Shown here: in pieces, positions 8,189 through 16,868 of the stretch
Numbering within the stretch: the first letter of the stretch is position 1
Layout of the letters: each line of letters starts with the position of its first letter
DNA from: JAYRWN01 sp041917975
GTDB taxonomy: Bacteria > Bacteroidota > Bacteroidia > Chitinophagales > Saprospiraceae
DNA length: 19,369 nucleotides
Direction: 5' to 3'
NCBI GenBank assembly: GCA_041917975.1
Contig: JAYRWN010000321.1
Coordinates: 1 to 19,369 of the forward strand
Translations under genes and position numbers: made by a program
The notes under the pieces: model-generated
Databases searched by the model: none
Told to the model about the DNA's origin: nothing
What the model saw: only the letters and a program-made list of their open reading frames with translations

Positions 8189-11100
8189 TCATAAGGCCAC
8201 ACGTTTAGTCATTTCGAAATTATCCTTCATATGCATAAGCGGAAGTTTAATAAAAAAATCTGATCCTTGATGCAGCTGTGTTTCGAAATATAACGACCCG
8301 TGGAATGATTCAATAATGCTATAAGAGAGCGCTAGACCCAACCCAGTCCCTGAGTTTTTGGTGGTAAAATTCGGATAGAATACTTTGTCTTTCATTTCAT
8401 CCGGAATGCCAACACCATTATCTGATATTTTAACTATTGCATGATCTCCTTCTTTATAAACGCGGATGTTTATTACGCCCCGGCGGTTACCTGGAATGGC
8501 TTGTGTAGCGTTTTTGATGATGTTGGTAAATACCCGTAAGAGTTGGTTTTTATCGGCAAAAATATAGATCTCATCTATAGGAACGTACAGGTTAATATCC
8601 ATATCGTCTCTTTTGCGGAAAAGATCATGAGCTGAGGCAATAATTTCATTGAGAATTAATTTTTCGTTTTCAGCTTTAGGCATTTTAGCAAATGAAGAAA
8701 ACTCGCTGGCTATTTGGGATAATGCATCAATTTGTTCTATTATGGTATAAGTCACCCGGTCTATCAGACCTTGCGCTTCCTCCGGGCGGGTTTTTATAGC
8801 TAATTGCATATGTTGGATGCTTAGCTTCATAGGTGTCAGTGGGTTTTTAATTTCATGAGCCACTTGTTTGGCCATCTCACGCCAGGCCATTTCCCGTTCA
8901 TTCTGAGCCAACATCAGCGCACTATCCTCCAGCTTTTGAATCATCAGATTGTAATTCTGGATTAATTCGCCCACCTCGTCCGCATGGTCCCATTCCAATT
9001 TTTTATTGGGCTGACCAAGTTGTAGTTGTTTCAGATTTTCACCCAGTACCAACAAGGGTTTAGTGATGGAATTGGCCACTGCGATGGCAACTGATCCGGC
9101 GAGTAATAATAAAAATATATACACGTTCAGCAGTGTGCCGATAAAATCATTGACTGAGCGCCGGATTAATTCATTAGAGCGAGTGTCCGGCAATCCCACA
9201 AAACCAATAGTCTCATTTAACTTATTCTTGAGCGGTGCGTAACAAGTTATCCAATTATTTTTATCTACCTGATTGATGATGGATGTTTCTTCGAGCAAGA
9301 GTGGCCGGTAGACCGGAAATGGTAACATGGCATACTGTTGCAAATTATTTTCCTGCAAACCTTGAAAATGGGCGATTTGTTTTCCATCCAGATTGTATAA
9401 TACTACATCTGAGGTATTGGCGACCGCATAAGTACTAAGATTTGAATTAAATAATGAATCTGAGGGAACGATCTTTTCCTCTATCGTCAGATCTGTACGG
9501 ATAGTTTCTACCAATACATTTAATTTATTGGTTAGCCTGGCAATGTGATTGGATGACGAAGAATTTTTAAAATAATAAACGGTGACGACTGCTATCAGCA
9601 CAAAGGAGGCAAAGATGACGGAAGTAACAGACAGTTGAATTTTATTCCGCAGCGAATTTCGGTTCGTTAAATCGATTTGTAGCTGATAAGGCAAAAATTG
9701 AAAGGTGGTATTTAGCAGGATTAACACAGCCGCTACCAATAAAAATAATAAGAAGACATAAGAAAATGCCGAAATGGGTTTTATCATCCCGGTCAATTGA
9801 CGACTGACGATTGACCGGTAATGTCCCTGTGTAAAAATTAATTCCGAGCGCCCGTTAATGATGACTTCCGTATGCCCGTTTTTGTTTTTTGCACTATTAA
9901 ATTTAAATACCGGAGGATATAATTCTGTGGAATTAGTGGAAATCAAACTATCCTGATAATAAACGGCCACCTGGTAAGCTTCCACCTTGCGCGGTGGCTG
10001 AGAAATTAATTCCTGCGCCAACACCAACCGGTGTTGTAAATCTTTAGCCCAATTGTATTTGAACAATAAAATGGCCAAAAAGCCGGAAAAAATAATTAAC
10101 CAGGTGATCATCCAGGTCATGGAGGGATTGCGTGCTTCCAGGAATAATTCGTAGAGTAAAATATAAATAGCGGTAAAAATGATAAAAAACCCAATCCCGA
10201 CGGGGAGATCTAACCAAAAGTAAATAGGTAATGCTAAAATATTAGCCCCGAGATATAACCAAAACCGGTGTTTAATAGGAATTTCCAGCGTGAGAATTTC
10301 ACTGATGAACCGATTATGTAAGATGTACCAGAATGCACATAATAAAATAATGGATAAAATAGTGACCAAACTTACTGCACTCGAATAAAGAAAATTATCA
10401 AAATCCAGGGCTACATCTGTCTGGATGACTAAAAAATATGCATAACGGGCTGTAAGTAAAAATGAGCAAATAATGAGCAGATAAGTTAATAAACTATAGA
10501 TGTACCTTTTTCGTATGGACGATCGGGCAAAAATGAGATGGCGCTCAGCAGTAATACGATATAAAAATATTACACTGGTTAAAGCCATAATAATGTAGAT
10601 CAGATAAGGCACTATAGAATTCCAAATCGCAAAATCCATGTAGAGGGGTTTCAACCACACCTGTTTGATTAGCCATAATATGAAAAGACCGGCGAACCAG
10701 GCCCCTGTTAATTTACCATCAGACCATTGGCTTCTGATTTGATACTGATATAAGACATAAAAAAGAAAGATCAGTAAGAATAAACAGAACACTAATGATA
10801 TGCCTAGGAGGATGGCTTGTTGGGATTGGATATTTTCGGTGGGATCGATGGTGATGGAAAGATCAGCCGGTGTATAAACCTGTTGATGTTGATGGGGGGT
10901 AATTTGTAAACCTGAAATTGGCCCCAGTGAAGCCGTTACGGCTTCCTGCACATCAATAGCGGTGATCACCGTTAATCCGCCGCCGGTTTTTTTGGCGAAA
11001 ATGGTATAACGTGTATCGGCGGAAACATAAATGCCGTTGGCCGCAGACAGCAACCACAACTCTTCTAAACGATTATCTGGTAAAGCGTGACGGGTCCATA

Positions 11101-11365
11101 GTTTTCGACTATGGTCATGATACACATAAACGCCAAATGGTTGTCGGACCCAGCGGTTGTAATACACGAGAGGTTGTGACAGTATTTGAGCCAAGGAAAA
11201 AGTAGCGTTCACCTCCTCATCCAAAAATACTTTCATCCGCTCTAAAGTCACCCGGATGTCCTTTGAAGCTTCTTCATTAAAGGAATGTCGCCCCATGGAC
11301 GCTCGCTGGCAAGAACCTAGCCATAGCATTAAACCGATGCTGAGGATTATTCCGTTGCGAAGCAT
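8189..11365 (-). CDS. Large multi-pass NtrY-like sensor histidine kinase
   Basis: This 1058-residue inner-membrane histidine kinase has several hydrophobic blocks. An N-terminal hydrophobic segment (5-19) ends in the lipobox-like LGSC. A soluble domain (about 30-180) follows, then a polytopic block (about 185-440), a second soluble section (about 450-530), helices near 535-552 and 580-598, a third soluble sensor region (about 600-740), a helix at 744-764 and a HAMP linker (about 766-818). The kinase core is complete. The H box is MAKQVAHEIKNPLTP with H837, typical of NtrY-type kinases. The N box is NIIKN (948-952), G1 is DNGVG (982-986), the F box is FYPNFTTK, and G2 is GTGLGL (1006-1011). 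The ATG at 11365 is 13 bp from a probable transcription start. No response regulator is adjacent, so it is an orphan kinase here. The signal sensed is unknown. Confidence 0.95.
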   Translation of the reverse strand: MLRNGIILSIGLMLWLGSCQRASMGRHSFNEEASKDIRVTLERMKVFLDEEVNATFSLAQILSQPLVYYNRWVRQPFGVYVYHDHSRKLWTRHALPDNRLEELWLLSAANGIYVSADTRYTIFAKKTGGGLTVITAIDVQEAVTASLGPISGLQITPHQHQQVYTPADLSITIDPTENIQSQQAILLGISLVFCLFLLIFLFYVLYQYQIRSQWSDGKLTGAWFAGLFILWLIKQVWLKPLYMDFAIWNSIVPYLIYIIMALTSVIFLYRITAERHLIFARSSIRKRYIYSLLTYLLIICSFLLTARYAYFLVIQTDVALDFDNFLYSSAVSLVTILSIILLCAFWYILHNRFISEILTLEIPIKHRFWLYLGANILALPIYFWLDLPVGIGFFIIFTAIYILLYELFLEARNPSMTWMITWLIIFSGFLAILLFKYNWAKDLQHRLVLAQELISQPPRKVEAYQVAVYYQDSLISTNSTELYPPVFKFNSAKNKNGHTEVIINGRSELIFTQGHYRSIVSRQLTGMIKPISAFSYVFLLFLLVAAVLILLNTTFQFLPYQLQIDLTNRNSLRNKIQLSVTSVIFASFVLIAVVTVYYFKNSSSSNHIARLTNKLNVLVETIRTDLTIEEKIVPSDSLFNSNLSTYAVANTSDVVLYNLDGKQIAHFQGLQENNLQQYAMLPFPVYRPLLLEETSIINQVDKNNWITCYAPLKNKLNETIGFVGLPDTRSNELIRRSVNDFIGTLLNVYIFLLLLAGSVAIAVANSITKPLLVLGENLKQLQLGQPNKKLEWDHADEVGELIQNYNLMIQKLEDSALMLAQNEREMAWREMAKQVAHEIKNPLTPMKLSIQHMQLAIKTRPEEAQGLIDRVTYTIIEQIDALSQIASEFSSFAKMPKAENEKLILNEIIASAHDLFRKRDDMDINLYVPIDEIYIFADKNQLLRVFTNIIKNATQAIPGNRRGVINIRVYKEGDHAIVKISDNGVGIPDEMKDKVFYPNFTTKNSGTGLGLALSYSIIESFHGSLYFETQLHQGSDFFIKLPLMHMKDNFEMTKRVAL

Positions 11366-11382
11366 TTAGCACAATTAACAAA

Positions 11383-11390
11383 CAAAGGTA
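11383..11390 (-). promoter_or_regulatory. -7 promoter element for the histidine kinase gene
   Basis: The minus strand reads TACCTTTG, an exact TAnnTTTG match, with its end 17 bp upstream of the kinase ATG. This implies a very short leader of roughly 13 nt. No clear -33 TTTG is seen. Confidence 0.5.
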
Positions 11391-11489
11391 TTAGAAAAAA
11401 AATTAATGTATAATATGCTTTAAAGTATTTTATTACAAATGGTTTTGTGCTAATTATGACCTTAAATAGACCACCAAATCTTTTTTTTG

Positions 11490-11497
11490 TATTTTTG
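11490..11497 (+). promoter_or_regulatory. -7 promoter element for rnpB
   Basis: TATTTTTG matches TAnnTTTG and ends a few bases before the predicted 5' end of RNase P RNA (about 11501), which is the spacing expected for a -7 element. It is divergent from the histidine kinase promoter about 100 bp away. Confidence 0.6.
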
Positions 11498-11500
11498 CGG

Positions 11501-11899
11501 TAAGCAAGCCGCTCTATCGCTCCACCTTGGTGGGGAGGAAAGTCCGGACAACGTAGAGCGCCACACCACCTAACGGGTGGGATCTCTTCTGGTAGGGAGG
11601 AGGTACAGACAGGGTCACAGAAACTATACCGCTCCGCCAGTCGGAGTAAGGGTGAAAATGTGTGGTAAGAGCGCACAATCCCGTCAGGTAACTGCGCGGA
11701 TGGATAAACCTTGTGGGTTGAAATGCCATGTATATCCTGAACAATCTGATCGCCGTGCGTAAGCGCGACTTTCGGGTGGCCGGGTTGCTCGCCCGGAATT
11801 GGTCTGTTACAGACCATCGTCAGGAAGGGTAGGCAGCTTAGATAAATGATAGGGGCCTTACTTAGGTGAGGAACAGAATCCGGCTTACAGGCTTGCTTT
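11501..11899 (+). ncRNA. rnpB: RNase P RNA (catalytic RNA of ribonuclease P)
   Basis: This is the catalytic RNA that matures tRNA 5' ends. The universally conserved 5' block GAGGAAAGTCCGG is at 11535-11547. The conserved 3' block GAACAGAATCCGGCTTA is at 11871-11887, and the two form the P4 core. Between them are GGGTGAAAATGTGTGGTAAG with AGAGCGCAC and the ACTGCGCGGATGGATAAACC segment, in the usual order for bacterial RNase P RNA. The termini pair as P1: AAGCAAGCC (11502-11510) with GGCTTGCTT (11890-11898), which sets the ends to within a few bases. The length of about 400 nt is normal. A -7 promoter element lies directly upstream. No clear intrinsic terminator follows before the convergent aldo/keto reductase gene. 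Confidence 0.96.
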
Positions 11900-11960
11900 C
11901 CCTACTTTTTGAAATTTGTGGAGGGTTTGAAATTGGGTTGAGACTCGCATCGCCTTGACT

Positions 11961-12956
11961 TTATTTTATAATAGTCAGGTTTGCCAGATGTAAATTGATT
12001 AACCCGATTTCTTCAGCGGACAAGTTAAGGTTGGAGGCGCGGGCATTTTCAATCGCCTGCTTAACATCGCGCGCACCCACCAGAGCTGCTGTTATACCCG
12101 GTTGGGATAACGTCCAGCGGATGACCAGTTGGCCTAAAGTAGCTTGTTTCGCCTCTGCCAGGGGTTGGATGGCTGACAAAAATTGGTGCACCCGATGCAG
12201 GTTATCATCATTAAAAAAATACACGTTAGCCCGGTGATCTCCCGGTGAAAAAACATGTCCCGGTTTAATTTTTCCAGTAAGCAATCCCCGTTCTAAGGGA
12301 CTGTAAGCTAAGATGCCTTTATGGTGTTCCAGGCAATAGGGCACCAGTTCTTGTTCGATGTCCCGGCGCACCATGCTGAAAGGGACCTGGTCAGAAAGAA
12401 TAGGACATGTTTTGTCCGCTTCAGCTAGCTGGGAGGCTGTATAATTACATACACCGGCGTAGCGCACTTTGCCTTCTTTAATTAGCTGCTGGACCGCTTC
12501 CAGACTTTCATGGATCGGAGTAGTCGGGTCGGCCCAATGGATCTGATAAAGATCAATATAATCAGTGCCGAGACGGTGTAAACTGGCTTCACATTCAGCT
12601 AGAATGCTTTGTTTTCCGGCATATTTGTAAATGTCCAAAGACTTACCCTGATTATCCTGACTTTTGAAATAAAATTGCCCTTCCGGTGGGCCCCATTTCA
12701 GTCCGTACTTGGTCAGTATTTGTACCTTCTCCCGACCGATTTGTCGGATGGCTGTACCCGTTAATTCCTCACTTAAGCCCTGTCCGTAAACCGGGGCGGT
12801 GTCGATCGTCGTCACGCCTTCCTCATAGGCAGCGATCATGGCTTGTACTGCTGCATCCTGTTCGCTGCCACCCCACATCCACCCGCCGGCGGCCCAGGCA
12901 CCAAAACATATTTCAGATAAGCTTAAGTCCGAACCCGGTAAAGTAACATATTTCAT
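11961..12956 (-). CDS. Aldo/keto reductase
   Basis: This 331-residue cytosolic NAD(P)H-dependent oxidoreductase of the aldo/keto reductase superfamily has a TIM-barrel fold. The family catalytic tetrad is visible: D52 and Y57 in IDTAPVYGQG, K83 in ILTKYGLKW, and H140 in YQIHWAD. Other family marks are GTDYIDLYQIH (130-140), RYAGVCNY (about 165-172), AYSPLERGLLTGK (about 219-231) and a C-terminal GARDVKQAIEN for cofactor binding. It resembles the IolS/YajO type of general reductases. The physiological substrate is unknown, and there is no nearby pathway to suggest one. The ATG at 12956 has an A/T-rich leader. It converges on rnpB, and a 30-residue membrane ORF lies upstream on the same strand with a 78-bp gap, so the two may be cotranscribed. 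Confidence 0.95.
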   Translation of the reverse strand: MKYVTLPGSDLSLSEICFGAWAAGGWMWGGSEQDAAVQAMIAAYEEGVTTIDTAPVYGQGLSEELTGTAIRQIGREKVQILTKYGLKWGPPEGQFYFKSQDNQGKSLDIYKYAGKQSILAECEASLHRLGTDYIDLYQIHWADPTTPIHESLEAVQQLIKEGKVRYAGVCNYTASQLAEADKTCPILSDQVPFSMVRRDIEQELVPYCLEHHKGILAYSPLERGLLTGKIKPGHVFSPGDHRANVYFFNDDNLHRVHQFLSAIQPLAEAKQATLGQLVIRWTLSQPGITAALVGARDVKQAIENARASNLNLSAEEIGLINLHLANLTIIK

Positions 12957-13034
12957 TTTGTTAGCTCATTAATTTGGTGTGTGAAGATAGGGATAAACTA
13001 AGGAGAAGCTGATCCATTTTAATATGTGGCTTCG

Positions 13035-13127
13035 CTATTTTCTCTTCTGAAACTCAAGTTTATACATGACCCAACCGAATCCTAACACCAGATGAAGGAC
13101 CACGACTGTCATGATGAATAACTCCAT
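13035..13127 (-). CDS. Putative 30-residue single-pass membrane protein
   Basis: This short ORF starts with ATG at 13127 and stops with TAG at 13035-13037. It encodes 30 residues: MELFIMTVVV, then LHLVLGFGWV, then MYKLEFQKRK. The first 20 or so form one hydrophobic helix with a central H-L-V-L-G-F-G-W stretch. The last 10 are basic (KLEFQKRK), predicting an N-out, C-in inner-membrane protein by the positive-inside rule. The leader is A-rich (AAAACGTTTAATT before ATG), like other genes here. It lies between the aldo/keto reductase gene (same strand) and dnaE (opposite strand). I do not recognise a named family and infer no function. Its composition is far from random for an intergenic stretch. 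An overlapping 60-residue ORF on the same strand (13060-13242) lacks such features and is judged spurious. Confidence 0.55.
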   Translation of the reverse strand: MELFIMTVVVLHLVLGFGWVMYKLEFQKRK

Positions 13128-13297
13128 AATTAAACGTTTTAAAACAGTTGCAATAATATCTCGACTTTTCAGATGTTTCAGCTTTAGGAGGCTGATGTAT
13201 ATCAGGAAGATTGGTGATATTTACCTTGTAAAGATATTTCAATCAACATCGGTTAAAGAATTAATACGCATATATGAACTTTTTTATTATATATAGC

Positions 13298-13305
13298 TAA
13301 ATTTG
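13298..13305 (+). promoter_or_regulatory. -7 promoter element for dnaE
   Basis: TAAATTTG is an exact TAnnTTTG match, identical to the element at 3162. It lies 32 bp before the dnaE ATG, predicting a leader of about 25-28 nt. The -33 region is only a T-run (ACTTTTTT, 13279-13286), with no clear TTTG. Confidence 0.55.
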
Positions 13306-13337
13306 TGCTTCTTTGAATAAACTGAAGACCTAGCCTT

Positions 13338-16300
13338 ATGCCTGATTTTATACACCTGCATTGTCATAGCCAATTCAGTCTTTTAGACGGCGCTACGGAA
13401 ATTCCGGCTATGATGGCCAAAGCAGCCGCAGATGGCCAAAAAGGCGTGGCGCTTACGGATCATGGCAATATGTTTGGTGGTTTTAAGTTTGTGGTAGAAG
13501 CCAAAAAGCATGGCCTTAAACCCATCATGGGCTGCGAATTTTATCTGGTTGAAGATCGTTTCAGGCAATCTTTTTCCAAGTCCCGGGGAGAACAGGATAA
13601 CCGTTTTCACCAATTATTACTGGCCAAAAACCAGAAGGGTTATGAAAATTTATCCCGGCTATGTTCCTTAGGATATATCGAGGGACTTTATGGTAAATTT
13701 CCGCGCATAGATAAATCTCTGTTGTTAAAATATCATGAAGGGCTTATTGCCACCAGCTGTTGTATTGGAGCCGAAGTACCACAAGCCATAGTGCATGGCA
13801 ACCTGGCCAAAGCCGAAGAACTGTTGCGCTGGTGGATTGACCTGTTTGGAGAAGATTATTATATTGAGTTGCAGCGGCACCGCAACATGCATAATATTGA
13901 TGATACCGGCGTAAGTCAGGAGCAGGTGAATCAAGTGTTGCTGGACCTGGCTAAAAAGTACAACCTAAAAGTTATTGTTACTAATGATTCGCATTATTTG
14001 GAGGAAGAAGATTGGCGGGCTCACGACATACTTTTATGCGTTAATACGGGCAATAAACTGGAAGATGACGGGCGTTTTAAATTTCCTAGCCCGGACTTTT
14101 ATTTCAAGACTCAGGCTGAAATGGGGCGACTCTTTCATGACGTGCCGCAAGGATTGGATCATACTCTGGAGATATTCGATAAAGTAGAAGCGCCAAAATT
14201 AGAACGGGACATCATTTTACCCAATTTTCCCATTCCGGCGGGGTTTAGTGATCAGTCCCAATATTTGGAGCACCTGGTGATAGAAGGCGCTAAAAGCCGT
14301 TATAAAGGGCTGTCCGCACAAGTGACTGACCGGCTTAATTTTGAACTGAAAGTTATTGCCGACATGGGCTTCGGTGGTTACTTTCTCATCGTCCAGGATT
14401 TTATCAAGGCAGCCCGAAAATTAGGAGTCGCCGTGGGACCAGGACGGGGCAGTGCGGCAGGCTCAGCAGTCGCCTATGCTCTGACCATCACCAATATTGA
14501 CCCGATACAATATAATTTGCTGTTCGAACGATTCCTTAACCCTGAGCGGATCAGCATGCCCGATATGGATATCGATTTTGATGATGTTGGTCGACAAAAG
14601 GTGATTGATTATGTAGTAGATAAGTATGGCCGTGACCAGGTAGCTCAGATCGTAACTTTTGGCACCATGGCAGCGCGGTCTTCCATTCGTGATGTCGGAC
14701 GGGTGCTGGATCTTCCTCTAGATCGTGTGGATTATGTTGCCAAAATGGTTCCCAGCAGACCCAATACGCATTTGGCCCACATCCTGGATAAACCCATCAA
14801 AGAGCTGGAGGACGATTGGCAGGCCCAGGATTTTAATAACATCAAAGTCTTGCAAGAGCTGCAGAAGGTTCAGGACCTGACTGGGGAGACCATCCGGCTC
14901 GCCAAAAAACTGGAAGGCTCGGTGCGTAATACCGGTATACATGCCGCCGGCATTATTATAGCTCCTGATGATATCAAAAAATATATCCCCGTATCCACTA
15001 GTAAGGAAACCGATCTGTTGATCACCCAGTTTGATGGTAGTATTGTCGAGTCAGCCGGCATGCTTAAGATGGACTTCTTAGGGCTGAAGACGTTGTCTAT
15101 CATTAAAGATGCAATAGACAATATTGTAAAACGTTTTGGCGAGGAAGCCCGACTGGATCCGGATGATATTCCGCTGAACGATGTCAAAACTTTCGAATTA
15201 TTTCAACGAGGAGAAATGATCGGCATCTTTCAGTTTGAATCCGATGGGATGCAGAAATATTTGAAAGAACTGAAACCGACGACCATCGAAGACCTGATTG
15301 CCATGAACGCCTTGTATCGTCCCGGGCCCATGGATTATATTCCTTCTTTCATTAATCGGAAGCATGGACGGGAAAAGGTGGAATACCCCCATTCCTGGCT
15401 GGAAAAAATCCTTAAAAATACCTACGGCATCATGGTCTATCAGGAGCAGATCATGCAAACGGCCCAGATTATGGCCGACTACAGTTTAGGCAAAGCGGAT
15501 ATGCTGCGTCGGGCGATGGGGAAAAAGAAGGCAAAAGAAATGGAACAACACCGGCTCTTCTTTGTAGAAGGGGCCACCAAAAAAGGTGTTGACAGCCAGA
15601 AAGCAGACGAAATCTTCGAGGTGATGTCCAAGTTCGCCAGTTATGGGTTTAACCGTTCGCACGCGGCAGCTTATTCGGTCCTGGCTTACCAAACAGCCTA
15701 CCTGAAAGTCCATTTTCCGGCAGAATTTATGGCTTCTGTTTTGACCCACAATAAAAGCGACATTACCAAACTCAACATGTTTTTGCAGGAGTGTCGCCGC
15801 ATGGGACTGACGGTGCTGGGGCCAGACATTAACGAGAGTGAAGTAGACTTTGCCGTTAACCGCACCGGACAGATACGCTTCGGTCTTTCAGCGTTAAAAG
15901 GCATCGGGGAGGGGCCGGTGGAAGAAATCCTTCAGGTGCGCAAGAATGGTGCTTTTACGAATATTTTTGATTTGGTCAAACGCGTCAACCTGCGCTCAGT
16001 AAATAAAAAATGCGTGGAAAGTCTGGTGCTTGGAGGTGCTTTTGATTCGTTTATGCTTAGCCACCGGGCCCAGTATTTTGCTCCGAGTGAAAAACATGAA
16101 TCGTTTATCGAACATGCCTTAAAGTTTGGACAAGCTTACCAACAAGGTTTGGAAAAAACCCAAAACTCCTTGTTTTCGGGACACGAATCCTTTGATATTG
16201 CGGAACCTAATCTGCCGCAGACAGAGCCCTGGCCGCTAATCGATAAATTGACTCGTGAAATGGAGATTACCGGCATCTTTATCAGTGGACATCCTTTGGA

Positions 16301-16868
16301 TGATTATCGTCTGATTGTAGAAAATTTCACCTCCTGTTCGCTCGATAAAATAGAACATTTTAAGGGACAAACCGTTACCCTCGCTGGATTTGTTGCTAAG
16401 GCGGACCATCGCATCAGCAAAAAAGGCACCGGCTGGGGTATTTTTACCCTCCAAGACTACCAGGGAAGTTTGGAAATTATGTTGATGGGCAATGATTACC
16501 AGGATTATAAAGGACGACTGGAAGCGGGCCAGGCCGTTTACATTAAGGGTATTTACCAGAAAATACGCGAGAACGAAGACTATCGTTTTAAGATCTCTCA
16601 GGTCAAACAATTAGCTACTTTGGGCAATTCTTTGGCCGAGTCCATCATGATCAAACTCAGTGTGCAAAGTGTGACCGAACAAGTGTTACACCAGCTTCAG
16701 GCTTGGATAAAAAAATATAAAGGGAAACATTTGTTGAAAATAAAACTGATCGATTATCAAAACCAGGCCATGCTGGATATGGTATCCAAAGATACCAAAA
16801 TCAACGTCTGCAACGAACTGGTAGATGAATTGGTTAAAGCAGGTCTGGAGTACAAAATTAATGCTTAA
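13338..16868 (+). CDS. dnaE: DNA polymerase III alpha subunit
   Basis: This 1176-residue replicative polymerase catalytic subunit has the full domain order. The PHP domain (1 to about 220) retains apparent metal ligands: H8 and H10 with D17 (HCHSQFSLLDG), H42 (TDHGN), E67 (MGCEF), H91, C141 or C142, and D217 with H219 (NDSH). The C-family polymerase core carries GPGRGSAAGS (367-376), the catalytic aspartates of MPDMDIDFDD (D411, D413) and MLKMDFLGL (D579), RPGPM (661-665) and FNRSHAAAYS (771-780). A helix-hairpin-helix follows at SALKGIGEGP (851-860). A clamp-binding motif QNSLF (942-946) lies before the OB fold (about 1009-1090). The length fits dnaE1-type enzymes. The ATG at 13338 begins directly at the PHP domain. 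It is probably monocistronic. Its stop codon overlaps the stop of the convergent Smr gene, with no intrinsic terminator visible between them. Confidence 0.98.
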   Translation: MPDFIHLHCHSQFSLLDGATEIPAMMAKAAADGQKGVALTDHGNMFGGFKFVVEAKKHGLKPIMGCEFYLVEDRFRQSFSKSRGEQDNRFHQLLLAKNQKGYENLSRLCSLGYIEGLYGKFPRIDKSLLLKYHEGLIATSCCIGAEVPQAIVHGNLAKAEELLRWWIDLFGEDYYIELQRHRNMHNIDDTGVSQEQVNQVLLDLAKKYNLKVIVTNDSHYLEEEDWRAHDILLCVNTGNKLEDDGRFKFPSPDFYFKTQAEMGRLFHDVPQGLDHTLEIFDKVEAPKLERDIILPNFPIPAGFSDQSQYLEHLVIEGAKSRYKGLSAQVTDRLNFELKVIADMGFGGYFLIVQDFIKAARKLGVAVGPGRGSAAGSAVAYALTITNIDPIQYNLLFERFLNPERISMPDMDIDFDDVGRQKVIDYVVDKYGRDQVAQIVTFGTMAARSSIRDVGRVLDLPLDRVDYVAKMVPSRPNTHLAHILDKPIKELEDDWQAQDFNNIKVLQELQKVQDLTGETIRLAKKLEGSVRNTGIHAAGIIIAPDDIKKYIPVSTSKETDLLITQFDGSIVESAGMLKMDFLGLKTLSIIKDAIDNIVKRFGEEARLDPDDIPLNDVKTFELFQRGEMIGIFQFESDGMQKYLKELKPTTIEDLIAMNALYRPGPMDYIPSFINRKHGREKVEYPHSWLEKILKNTYGIMVYQEQIMQTAQIMADYSLGKADMLRRAMGKKKAKEMEQHRLFFVEGATKKGVDSQKADEIFEVMSKFASYGFNRSHAAAYSVLAYQTAYLKVHFPAEFMASVLTHNKSDITKLNMFLQECRRMGLTVLGPDINESEVDFAVNRTGQIRFGLSALKGIGEGPVEEILQVRKNGAFTNIFDLVKRVNLRSVNKKCVESLVLGGAFDSFMLSHRAQYFAPSEKHESFIEHALKFGQAYQQGLEKTQNSLFSGHESFDIAEPNLPQTEPWPLIDKLTREMEITGIFISGHPLDDYRLIVENFTSCSLDKIEHFKGQTVTLAGFVAKADHRISKKGTGWGIFTLQDYQGSLEIMLMGNDYQDYKGRLEAGQAVYIKGIYQKIRENEDYRFKISQVKQLATLGNSLAESIMIKLSVQSVTEQVLHQLQAWIKKYKGKHLLKIKLIDYQNQAMLDMVSKDTKINVCNELVDELVKAGLEYKINA

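Noticed and set aside
11347..11817. 156-codon minus-strand ORF across rnpB
   Set aside because: It overlaps the conserved core of RNase P RNA on the opposite strand. The translation has no protein-like features beyond a chance hydrophobic patch.
13060..13242. 60-codon minus-strand ORF overlapping the 30-residue membrane ORF
   Set aside because: Its composition is unlike a folded or membrane protein. The overlapping shorter frame has a clear hydrophobic helix and a basic tail.
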